Origin: Gaiellasilicea sp035575835
Lineage (GTDB): Bacteria; Actinomycetota; Thermoleophilia; Gaiellales; Gaiellaceae
Reading direction: 5' to 3'
DNA length: 11,272 nt
NCBI GenBank assembly: GCA_035575835.1
Contig: DATLXM010000049.1
Location: forward strand, 1-11,272
Each line of letters opens with the position of its first letter. Positions within the stretch are counted from its first letter, which is position 1. Both the position numbers and the translations under genes were made by a program. This document shows positions 6,143-11,272 of this stretch, one piece after another. The notes beneath the pieces were generated by a model. That model saw only the letters and a program-made list of their open reading frames with translations, did no database searches and was not told the origin of the DNA.

Positions 6143-6170
6143 GGTCGGCGCCGCTCCGGCGGCGTCGACC
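6143..6170. terminator. Bidirectional hairpin between convergent genes
   Basis: The arms 6143-6154 and 6159-6170 (GGTCGGCGCCGC / GCGGCGTCGACC) pair over 12 positions with one G-U, and the loop is TCCG. It fills most of the 48-nt gap between the His-rich gene stop (6130) and the cupin stop (6179), so it can serve both. There is no long T-run. Confidence 0.6.
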
Positions 6171-6178
6171 TTCGCGCT

Positions 6179-6565
6179 TTACAGCGAGACCATCTCCGCG
6201 TCGGACCCCTCGCCGATCCGGCCGAAGGCGAGGAACTCGAGCCCGTCCGCCCCGGCCGCGAAGTGGCGGGTGACCGGCCCGGCGACGTGGAGGACATCCC
6301 ACTCGCCGACCTCGTGCTCGGTCCCGTCGACCGTGATCGTGCCGCTCCCTGCGACGACGACGTAGATCTCCTCCGGCTGCTCCTTGTGACTGTGCGCGAA
6401 CGGCATCGTCTCGCCCGCGGCGATCGTCTGGAGGCTGACTCCCAGGTCCTTCGCGTCCAGCGCGGTCCTCGCGAAGCGGGCCTGGAATGTCTCGGGCAGC
6501 CCGAACTTCGGCGCCGAGTTCTCGACGTCATGCCGCACGTTGGTCTTGGAGAAGTTCGCGCTCAC
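6179..6565 (-). CDS. Single-domain cupin protein
   Basis: The 128-residue protein has one cupin domain at about 45-115. Motif 1 is GETMPFAHSHKEQPEEIYVV, with H58, H60 and E65/E66 as likely metal ligands, closing at AGSGTITVDG. Motif 2 is GEWDVLHVAGPVTRHFAAG with H101 as the fourth ligand. A complete ligand set suggests a metal-binding cupin, but the reaction is unknown; small cupins include dioxygenases, isomerases and non-enzymatic binders. Residues 1-40 (NFSKTNVRHDVENSAPKFG) form an N-terminal strand region. The start is GTG at 6565, overlapping the SDR stop as GTGA, so translation is probably coupled and the two products may act in one pathway. There is no strong Shine-Dalgarno site of its own. 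Confidence 0.9.
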   Translation of the reverse strand: MSANFSKTNVRHDVENSAPKFGLPETFQARFARTALDAKDLGVSLQTIAAGETMPFAHSHKEQPEEIYVVVAGSGTITVDGTEHEVGEWDVLHVAGPVTRHFAAGADGLEFLAFGRIGEGSDAEMVSL

Positions 6566-8049
6566 CAGTCGGTCGGCCTGAAGTCTTTCAGGAACTGACC
6601 CCAGACGTGCTCGCCCGCGTTGAAGCCGGCGATGATCGGATCGACGATCCGCGCCGCACCGTCGACGATGTCGAGCGGCGGGCGGAAGCGGTGCTCCGCG
6701 GTCTTTCGCTCCGCGATCTCGAGCGGATCCTCGTCGGTCACCCAGCCCGTGTCGACGCTGTTCATGTGGATCCCGCCCGCGAGATAGTCGGCCGCAGAGG
6801 TGCGGGTCATCATGTTCAGCGCCGCCTTCGCCATGTTCGTATGCGGGTGCCGAGTCGTCTTGAAGCGGCGATAGAACTGCCCCTCGACCGCGGAGACGTT
6901 GACGATGTGCTTGTCGCGCTCGGGGGTTCGAAGCAGGAGCGGCTTCAGCCGAGCGTTGAGCACGAAGGGCGCCACCGCGTTCACGAGCTGCGTCTCGAGG
7001 AGCTCGACGGACGAGACCTCGTCGAGGAGGAGCCGCCACGAGTTGCGGTCGCGCAGATCGACCTGCTGGAGGTCCTGGTCGAGCCGGCCCTCCGGGAAGA
7101 GATCGGCCTGGCCGACATCCTCGGGGAGCAGCGGGATCTGCGAGAGCTCGGCGGAGCGAATCGGGAGCGCCTCGGCCTGGACGAGCTCGACGCCGCGAAC
7201 ACCTGCGTACTCGCCGAGGATCCTCCCGAGCTCGGGTGTTGCCGAGTGGGTGGTCTCGCGCTCCAGCATGTGCCGGTAGAAGTCGGGAGGGCGGCGCACG
7301 GTCTGGCAGGCGTTGTTGACGATGAAGTCGAGCCGGTCGCGAGTCGCGAGCAAGTGGCTGCAGAAGGACTCGACGCTCGGCGTGTGCCGGAGGTCGAGGC
7401 CGTAGATCTCGAGTCGGTCGCCCCACTCCTCGAAGTCGGGCTCCTCGGCGTAGCGCGCGGCCGAGTCTCGGGGAAAGCGCGTCGTCACGATCAGGCCGGC
7501 ACCCGCGCGGAGGAGCTTGATCCCCGCCTGGTAGCCGATCTTCACTCGCCCACCGGTCAGGAGAGCGACCCGGCCGGAGAGATCGGCGGTCTCCGTCCGC
7601 TTGGCGAAGTTGAAGTCGGCGCAGGCCGGGCAGAGCTGGTCGTAGAAGGGGTGGATCTCGCGGTAGTCCTGCTTGCAGACGTAGCAATGCTGGGGCTCCA
7701 CCGACTCGCGAAACTCGGGGTCGCCCTCGACGGTCTCCTGCTCGAACCCGGCGGGTGGGAAGACGTTCGGCGAGGTGAAGACCGGCTTTGCGCGGAGCGC
7801 TCGGATCCCGGTCTCGGCGAGCTTCACCTCGTCCTCGCGGACGCGGGCGTTCTTCTTCTCGCGACGGACGACCTTGTTGAGACGCCGACGCGCGACGACG
7901 TCTGGGTTGTGCACGTCGGCGGCAGCCGTGAGGAGCCGCGTCCGCTCTTCGAGGCTCAGATCACGGAGGAGGCTTCGGTCGCGAACGATTTCCTCGAGCG
8001 CGTCAGTTGCGGCCTTGAGCCGCTCGCTGAAATCGTCCTCGCTCGTCAC
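6562..8049 (-). CDS. SDR-family oxidoreductase with N-terminal Cys4 zinc module
   Basis: The 495-residue protein has an N-terminal helical, charged region (1-90), then C122-x2-C125 and C140-x2-C143 (HCYVCKQ, QLCPACADFNF), a likely zinc-binding module. A Rossmann domain follows from about 155: VALLTGGRVKIGYQAG (the TGxxxxIG nucleotide loop at 165-172), DFIVNNACQT (NNA at 245-247), IVNVSAVEG (S386), HTNMAKAALNMMTRTSA (K408) and SVDTGWVTDE. The residue four before K408, normally Tyr, is Thr404. A Y393-x3-K397 exists but is only 7 residues after S386, so the active site departs from the classical Ser-Tyr-Lys. An insertion of about 80-90 residues lies between NNA and the Ser region. NAD(P) binding is likely; the substrate is unknown. 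The start is GTG at 8049 with a TACCCT box 6 nt upstream and no Shine-Dalgarno site. The stop overlaps the cupin start. Confidence 0.92.
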   Translation of the reverse strand: MTSEDDFSERLKAATDALEEIVRDRSLLRDLSLEERTRLLTAAADVHNPDVVARRRLNKVVRREKKNARVREDEVKLAETGIRALRAKPVFTSPNVFPPAGFEQETVEGDPEFRESVEPQHCYVCKQDYREIHPFYDQLCPACADFNFAKRTETADLSGRVALLTGGRVKIGYQAGIKLLRAGAGLIVTTRFPRDSAARYAEEPDFEEWGDRLEIYGLDLRHTPSVESFCSHLLATRDRLDFIVNNACQTVRRPPDFYRHMLERETTHSATPELGRILGEYAGVRGVELVQAEALPIRSAELSQIPLLPEDVGQADLFPEGRLDQDLQQVDLRDRNSWRLLLDEVSSVELLETQLVNAVAPFVLNARLKPLLLRTPERDKHIVNVSAVEGQFYRRFKTTRHPHTNMAKAALNMMTRTSAADYLAGGIHMNSVDTGWVTDEDPLEIAERKTAEHRFRPPLDIVDGAARIVDPIIAGFNAGEHVWGQFLKDFRPTDW

Positions 8050-8055
8050 CGCACG

Positions 8056-8061
8056 AGGGTA
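8056..8061 (-). promoter_or_regulatory. Putative -10 box for leaderless SDR-cupin mRNA
   Basis: TACCCT (minus strand) ends 6 nt before the GTG at 8049. No Shine-Dalgarno site lies between them, so transcription probably begins at or near the start codon. No recognisable -35. Confidence 0.4.
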
Positions 8062-8144
8062 GCCGCGGGCCGAACCCCGACGGGCGGCCCCAGGCCGTAT
8101 CTCGCAAGCCCGACCTCTTCCGGCTACCGCGCGATCGTCGTCCC

Positions 8145-8177
8145 AGAGGAGGGCTCCCGCGGGAGCCCTCCTCTTTT
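8145..8177. terminator. Perfect 30-nt palindromic terminator
   Basis: 8145-8174 is a perfect palindrome with two 14-nt arms (AGAGGAGGGCTCCC and its complement) around GC. TTTT (8174-8177) follows on the plus strand. It lies 18 nt after the stop of the minus-strand DUF4389 gene and so probably ends that transcript, although the T-run faces the other way. It may also stop plus-strand antisense transcription across the SDR gene. Confidence 0.75.
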
Positions 8178-8192
8178 ATGCGCTCCGGTGCG

Positions 8193-8912
8193 TCAAGCGG
8201 ACGGCGCCGGAGCGGTGAACCCCGTCGTGACGGTCGCGGTCTCCAGCGGCTCGTTGCTTCCGGAGTCGAGGCGAAACGGCGGGTAGGTATCGGTCATGAG
8301 CCCCGCGTAGGCGGCCACACGGAAGACCCAGCGATTGAGGCCGAGCACGAAGTCGTAGAGCGAACGCGGATAGCGCCCCGTGAAGAGCAGGGCCAGTCCG
8401 GCGAAGAGCACGAGCAAGCCGATCAGGCCACCGCCGGAGGCATAGAGCCACCCGTCCCCGTCGCCCGACCACGCCGACCAGGCGCCACCGGTGAAGATCG
8501 CGACGATCAGGTAGTGCGGGATCGCGAGCAGCCACCACTTGACGAGGACGAGCCCGCGCGAGAGCTGCTCTGGATACTCGACGTCAAGTGTGGCTGGATA
8601 CGCCGGGTCATCGGCAAGCGAGAAGGGCGGGTACTTGTCGGTACCGAGGGCGCTGTAGGAGTAGAAGCCGACGCGCCACGACCACCGGAGAACCCCGACG
8701 TTGAAGTCGAAGATCCGGCGGGGGTAGCGGCCCGTGAAGAGGATCGCGAATCCTGCGAAAACGGTCGACAGGAAGAAGCCGATCCAGAGAAAGAATAGAA
8801 CGATGAAGTGCGGAATGGCGAGCAGCCACTTGAACAGCCACTGCCAACGCGACAAATCTGGGTCGAGCTCGCCGGTCAGGCGAAGCGGAAAGGCGGCTTG
8901 CGGGGAGGTCAT
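8193..8912 (-). CDS. DUF4389 membrane protein with two internal repeats
   Basis: The 239-residue integral membrane protein consists of two related halves. Half 1 (about 6-99) has FKWLLAIPHFIVLFFLWIGF, then FTGRYPRRIFDFNVGVLRW and ends ALGTDKYPPFSL. Half 2 (about 107-215) has VKWWLLAIPHYLIVAIF, FTGRYPRSLYDFVLGLNRW and ends LMTDTYPPFRL. This is the DUF4389 pattern, a family of unknown function frequent in actinobacteria. Each half has one or two hydrophobic helices followed by an amphipathic TGRYPR segment. The tail (216-239) is Thr/Ala/Pro-rich and polar. The start is ATG at 8912, with AAGGAG leaving a 9-nt spacer. It is probably transcribed alone: a strong hairpin follows it and about 270 nt without genes precede it. 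Confidence 0.92.
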   Translation of the reverse strand: MTSPQAAFPLRLTGELDPDLSRWQWLFKWLLAIPHFIVLFFLWIGFFLSTVFAGFAILFTGRYPRRIFDFNVGVLRWSWRVGFYSYSALGTDKYPPFSLADDPAYPATLDVEYPEQLSRGLVLVKWWLLAIPHYLIVAIFTGGAWSAWSGDGDGWLYASGGGLIGLLVLFAGLALLFTGRYPRSLYDFVLGLNRWVFRVAAYAGLMTDTYPPFRLDSGSNEPLETATVTTGFTAPAPSA

Positions 8913-9185
8913 GTTCTACTGCTCCTTCGATTCGAGTGATTGGTCGAGCTACGCAGCTGTCGCCGCGAGCGAAGCGGGCGCCTTCTGCGGTCGTCGGGAG
9001 CAGCCTCGCAGCGCGAAGCGCCCGGCACAGTGCGGCTAACACCCCTGTTTACAAGCGTCGCCGGAATCGGCCCACGCCGTCTGAGGGGCGGAATCGGGAA
9101 CCTAGCGCTCGGCTGCGCGCACGACGGTTCGACGCGGAACCGCGCAGGCCGTTTTAGCTGCTTCGCCGCCGAACTTGCCAACAAG

Positions 9186-9209
9186 AAAGGCCCCGTTTCC
9201 GGGGCCTTT
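9186..9209. terminator. Bidirectional intrinsic terminator next to the tRNA fragment
   Basis: AAAGGCCCC (9186-9194) and GGGGCCTTT (9201-9209) form a 9-bp stem with the loop GTTTCC. The A- and T-ends make it work in both directions. It starts 6 nt beyond the tRNA 3' end on the minus strand, where a native tRNA terminator would be. Together with the DUF4389 upstream region, 8913-9185 shows no convincing gene. Confidence 0.8.
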
Positions 9210-9214
9210 CGCTA

Positions 9215-9262
9215 TGGGCGGTACTGGGCTCGAACCAGTGACCCCCAGCTTGTCGAGCTGGT
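9215..9262 (-). tRNA. 3' half of a tRNA (Val-GAC-like), putative attachment site
   Basis: On the minus strand there is an anticodon arm CCAGC-TCGACAA-GCTGG, a 5-nt variable loop GGGTC, a perfect T arm ACTGG-TTCGAGC-CCAGT, and the acceptor 3' strand ACCGCCC with discriminator A at 9215. No CCA is encoded. The 5' half is missing: no GGGCGGT strand and no proper D arm lie at the expected distance (about 9263-9290). The loop reads GAC at positions 34-36, but residue 33 is C instead of the invariant U, so the fragment is not a functional tRNA. It looks like the 3' tRNA remnant left at one end of an integrated element, with the normal chromosome to the left (terminator side) and the element to the right. 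Confidence 0.7.
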
Positions 9263-9671
9263 TACGCTACCGCGACGCTCGACGACTAGCGGCGACGAAC
9301 GTACGCAGCCATGCGGGTTTGCGTGGCCCCCATGAGTGACGGACGGCTTGGCTGCGTGGGCGGGTTCTCAGGCGTTTAGGCCAGGATTGGGCCACGCAAC
9401 CTGCGCCGGATGACGCAGTTCCCGAGCGCGTCGTGCACATTCCACTTGTGCTCCACGTCACAAATGCGGTGTGCACGGACACTCCGTTTTTGCGCGGTGC
9501 GGCGCGGAGGGAATGGCCTAGTTCGACTGGAGAATCTGTCGGGCGATCGTGCAGACTCGAGATGAGCTGGGATCGGTCGCTTCAGCGTCGTAACCGTAGG
9601 CGTTCTGAACCGTCCGGGTGGCGGAAGGTGATCGTCACCCAAGCCGCACGACTCCTGAACGCCGCTCGCGT
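9263..9671. other. Stretch without a convincing gene; inverted repeat
   Basis: The frames here are Arg/Ser-rich and show no family features or start signals. An inverted repeat is the one clear structure: TTGCGTGGCCC (9319-9329) and GGGCCACGCAA (9389-9399), extendable to about 16 bp with one gap. A third related CTGCGTGGGC copy lies at about 9352-9361. Being next to the tRNA fragment, it could be part of an integrase-binding attachment region. Confidence 0.4.
9319..9399. repeat. 11-bp inverted repeat, arms 59 nt apart
   Basis: The arms TTGCGTGGCCC (9319-9329) and GGGCCACGCAA (9389-9399) are exact complements. Flanking bases (GCGGGT / ACCTGC) extend the match with one extra T. It may be protein-binding arms of an att site or a large stem-loop. 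Confidence 0.55.
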
Positions 9672-10031
9672 CTACTGGCCGGGCGCGTCGAGCGGCATCG
9701 GGCACATCCGCTCGGGGAGCTTCAGGACGGCGCGGCTGCCGGCTGCCCCGGCGGCGAATCCGTCCATGGTGCAGGGGTCCCTGGGGGACACGCCGGTGAA
9801 GACGACCGTGAACGTCCCCGTCCGGGTGGCACGGACGATCCGGACGAGGCGTGCTCCGTCGACGCGGGCCGTGACGCGGACGCGCTCGACTGCCTTGAAG
9901 CCGGCGCCGCGGAGCGTCAGCGGGCTGGTACTGGCGGGCCGCAGGCTCGGCTTCGTCGCGACTGCCGCACTACCGGCGACCGGCAGGGCGGCGATGATCA
10001 GGGCAGCGATGATGGCGATGAAGCCGCGCAC
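9672..10031 (-). CDS. Small secreted protein of unknown function
   Basis: The 119-residue product has a clear signal peptide (RGFIAIIAALIIAALPVAGSAA, probable cleavage after about residue 22). The mature domain is about 95 residues: LRPASTSPLTLRGAGFKAVE, RVRVTARVDGARLVRIV, GTFTVVFTGVSPRDPC (C87) and AVLKLPERMC (C110). The two Cys may form a disulfide. The pattern 'GxGFxxxERVRVTxxxxG', a variable part, 'GxFTVxF' and a C-terminal Cys is one I associate with small exported proteins of Thermoleophilia; it looks like a beta-sandwich of unknown role. The start is GTG at 10031 because it begins the signal peptide directly; a TAGGCT box ends 8 nt upstream and no Shine-Dalgarno site is seen. The frame is open further up to 10250, but that part (MNWPFQVGTTTYEEDG) would put the signal peptide in the middle of the protein. 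Confidence 0.75.
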   Translation of the reverse strand: MRGFIAIIAALIIAALPVAGSAAVATKPSLRPASTSPLTLRGAGFKAVERVRVTARVDGARLVRIVRATRTGTFTVVFTGVSPRDPCTMDGFAAGAAGSRAVLKLPERMCPMPLDAPGQ

Positions 10032-10039
10032 GGTAAACG

Positions 10040-10045
10040 AGCCTA
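10040..10045 (-). promoter_or_regulatory. Putative -10 box for the secreted protein gene
   Basis: TAGGCT (minus strand) ends 8 nt before the GTG at 10031, identical to the hexamer before the permease ATG. No clear -35 was seen. Confidence 0.35.
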
Positions 10046-10212
10046 CCAGATATTCCGCGTCGTAACTCGGGCGATAGCTTGTCCCGTCCTCCTCATAGGT
10101 GGTCGTGCCGACCTGGAACGGCCAGTTCATCTTCACGTTGCGCACGGTCACAAGCGTCGCCCTCGTCTCGCCTGAGAAACGACACCTCGACCGACGCAGA
10201 AGGCGGAGCTGG

Positions 10213-10485
10213 ATGCGCCCGCGCCTCCTCGACCAGCCGGACCCGTCCACACTGATCGTCGCGGTCGCGACTCTCGAGCGGGAGCGTGCGATCGCCGTGG
10301 CTTACTGGACGATCCTCGCGCTGAAGCAGCAGCAGCTCCGCCCTGAGTATTGCGGGCTCAAGAAGGGCGGCTACGTCCGGGCGCCGCCGCAAGCCGCTCC
10401 GATCGTACCCGCCCTCTGCCCAGTAGATGCGCTCGCAGCCAAAACTTGCGCTGAGGCGACGGCCATCCTGCTTCTCCGTCGCTAG
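10213..10485 (+). CDS. Possible hypothetical protein (90 aa)
   Basis: The frame from the ATG at 10213 encodes MRPRLLDQPDPSTLIVAVAT, ERERAIAVAYWTILALKQQQ, LRPEYCGLKKGGYVRAP and a Cys/Ala-containing tail ending AILLLRR. A GGAG lies 4 nt upstream. Third positions are mostly G or C and the composition is less Arg-rich than the opposite-strand frame, so this is the better candidate of the two. No family is recognised and there is no signal peptide or catalytic motif. It ends three bases beyond the convergent end of the 37-residue zinc-ribbon-like gene, so the two overlap at their stops. It could be chance. Confidence 0.3.
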   Translation: MRPRLLDQPDPSTLIVAVATLERERAIAVAYWTILALKQQQLRPEYCGLKKGGYVRAPPQAAPIVPALCPVDALAAKTCAEATAILLLRR

Positions 10486-10595
10486 ATCCGACTGATCACG
10501 CCACCGCAACGGAGGCATGACCGAACCTCGATACCACCCACATGGCCGTATGCACCTAGGCGGTGTCCAGCGAAAAAGCACATCAGGCGGCGCAT
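10482..10595 (-). CDS. Tiny zinc-ribbon-like protein (37 aa)
   Basis: The ATG at 10595 opens MRRLMCFFAGHRLGAYGHVG, and the protein ends GIEVRSCLRCGGVISRI. C6, H11 and C29-x2-C32 could form one zinc site. This layout (a basic start, C-x4-H, then a CxxC near the end) is common in very small phage and actinobacterial proteins such as the DUF1660 type; the assignment is only by resemblance. No good Shine-Dalgarno site: a GGTGA lies about 12 nt upstream. The frame is open further upstream to 10856, but that part looks like random Arg-rich sequence. Its presence fits a mobile-element segment. Confidence 0.5.
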   Translation of the reverse strand: MRRLMCFFAGHRLGAYGHVGGIEVRSCLRCGGVISRI

Positions 10596-11051
10596 GACAC
10601 GTCGATCGTCACCCGGACGCAGTTCACCCGATCCCCCGTCGGGTCTTGACCGCGTCGGTTCACTCGACCGGGGTCTCAGACCGGAGATCGCTAGTGCCGA
10701 TACCGTGTTCACGGCCAGGGGATCCGCTCGAGAGCGCCGCAGCTTCCGAGCGTCGAGACCTGTGGTCAGGGTAGGACGCTGCCGCAGGCGTCTTACCCCT
10801 GGTCCCTGTTCACGCCAACGGCTCGTTAGCGTGCGTACAGCCAGCGCTTCTGACATAGCCGATCATGGCAGGGCGTGACACCGCATGGTTACGCGGCTCA
10901 GGTGACGCGAGGATGCTCTCAGGTCACCTCAGATGGGTACAAAGTTGTACCGCCGACGGGACTAGGCTAGACGGCTCGCGCGCGCCGAAACTCGATGCCA
11001 GAGAGCGGCGGCGATCACAACACGGCTTCGACGCGGAGGCGATGCGGCACG
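10596..11051. other. Stretch without a convincing gene; two inverted repeats
   Basis: No frame here shows family features; the open frames are Arg/Ser-rich. One weak 42-codon minus frame starts at a GTG (11055) overlapping the previous stop, with no recognisable content. Two structures are visible. GGTACAA-AG-TTGTACC at 10936-10951 is operator-like. AGGTGAC (10900-10906) with GTCACCT (10923-10929) is a 7-bp inverted repeat with a 16-nt loop. Confidence 0.4.
10936..10951. promoter_or_regulatory. Operator-like palindrome
   Basis: GGTACAA-AG-TTGTACC has two perfect 7-bp arms. It is an AT-richer island in GC-rich DNA. The shape fits a dimeric helix-turn-helix repressor site, but no start codon or repressor gene lies close by in the window. 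Confidence 0.35.
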
Positions 11052-11195
11052 TCACCGCTCCGTCTCGACGTTCCGGAGACGCTGACAGATCGGGCACATC
11101 CGCGGCCGCCGTGGTGGGTCGTCGGGCCGCTCATGCTCGAGCAGCGGCACCTCGTGGCCGCACGAGAGCAGCCACGTCGGGGGCTTCTCAGGCAT
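11052..11195 (-). CDS. Small Cys/His zinc-finger-like protein (47 aa)
   Basis: The frame from the ATG at 11195 gives MPEKPPTWLLSCGHEVPLLE, then HERPDDPPRRPRMCPICQRL and RNVETER. C12-G-H14 and C34-x2-C37 can supply a single zinc site, a pattern (SCGHE...MCPICQ) seen in many small actinobacterial and phage zinc-finger proteins. The ATG lies inside the end of the upstream minus frame as ATGCCTGA, so translation is probably coupled. It is too short for an enzyme and may be a small nucleic-acid or protein-binding factor. I do not recognise a named family. Together with the preceding frame it forms a pair of tiny Cys proteins, typical of phage or integrative-element gene clusters. Confidence 0.6.
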   Translation of the reverse strand: MPEKPPTWLLSCGHEVPLLEHERPDDPPRRPRMCPICQRLRNVETER

Positions 11196-11272
11196 CGGTC
11201 GAGGCGGGCGCGTCGGCTCTGAACTCTCGCTCGATGCAGACGGGGCAGAACGGCATTAGCTCGCCGACGCCG
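11188..11272 (-). CDS. Small CxxC protein, C-terminal part or 22-aa ORF (window edge)
   Basis: The minus frame at the right edge reads GVGELMPFCPVCIEREFRAD, then APASTDA and TGA. CPVC is a zinc-knuckle pair. It either starts at the ATG at 11256 (22 residues) or, more likely, continues beyond the window. Its stop overlaps the ATG of the 47-residue zinc-finger protein, so both belong to one transcript. No function can be assigned. Confidence 0.4.
   Translation of the reverse strand, partial: GVGELMPFCPVCIEREFRADAPASTDA

Noticed and set aside
6179..7687. 502-codon minus frame merging SDR shadow with the cupin
   Set aside because: Only its last 128 codons are real (cupin from GTG 6565); the upstream part is the SDR gene read out of frame.
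6487..8286. 599-codon plus-strand open frame
   Set aside because: Antisense to the SDR gene, with no recognisable domains; its protein is an Arg/Glu/Leu-rich shadow.
9215..9290. Complete functional tRNA
   Set aside because: No 5' acceptor strand complementary to ACCGCCC and no D arm at the right distance; residue 33 is C.
9433..10065. 210-codon plus frame
   Set aside because: It overlaps the minus-strand secreted protein, which has a signal peptide and patterned strands; the plus frame is Arg/Thr/Ala-rich with no motif.
10093..10581. 162-codon minus frame
   Set aside because: Arg/Asp/Leu-rich shadow; the plus-strand frame from 10213 and the minus 37-residue ORF fit better.
11012..11055. 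42-codon minus frame overlapping the zinc-finger stop
   Set aside because: GTGA overlap is suggestive but the sequence lacks any patterned composition; not enough support to list as a gene.

Overview
The window is GC-rich (roughly two thirds G+C by eye) and strongly G/C-biased at third codon positions. It looks like an actinobacterial chromosome. The DUF2332 and DUF4389 proteins, the secreted 'RGAGF..ERVRVTA' protein and the gene style recall Thermoleophilia (Gaiellales/Solirubrobacterales), but that placement is inference and no rRNA is present to test it.

Positions 1-3585 hold a translation operon on the minus strand, read right to left: thrS, infC, rpmI, rplT, then a truncated DUF2332 gene at the left edge. 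The order matches the classical thrS-infC-rpmI-rplT cluster. An intrinsic terminator sits just ahead of infC and is a candidate attenuator. infC has no stop of its own before rpmI and stays open across the whole of rpmI.

Positions 3584-5283 hold an MFS-type permease and a small membrane-anchored exported protein, both minus strand. The permease has an in-frame amber codon near its start. Between the permease and thrS lies a possible 40-residue acidic ORF on the opposite strand.

Positions 5331-6130 (plus strand) encode a two-CBS-domain protein and a small histidine-rich protein. They face a convergent minus-strand pair (6179-8049): an unusual SDR oxidoreductase with a Cys4 zinc module, translationally coupled to a cupin. 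A DUF4389 membrane protein with two internal repeats follows at 8193-8912.

At 9186-9262 there is a bidirectional terminator followed by the 3' half only of a tRNA (Val-GAC-like). This arrangement is typical of an att site at the end of an integrated element. To its right (about 9263-11272) coding density falls. What remains is a small exported protein, weak hypotheticals, tiny Cys-rich zinc-ribbon-like proteins and several inverted repeats, as expected of an integrated or decayed element.

Across the window, five minus-strand genes without a clear Shine-Dalgarno site (thrS, the permease, the exported membrane protein, the SDR gene and the small secreted protein) each carry a TANNCT hexamer ending 6-8 nt before the start codon. 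This suggests leaderless mRNAs with a -10 box and transcription starting at or near the start codon. No complete, obviously new defence or biosynthetic system is visible. The most unusual items are the infC/rpmI overlap, the amber codon, the leaderless signature, the half-tRNA border and the zinc-SDR/cupin pair.
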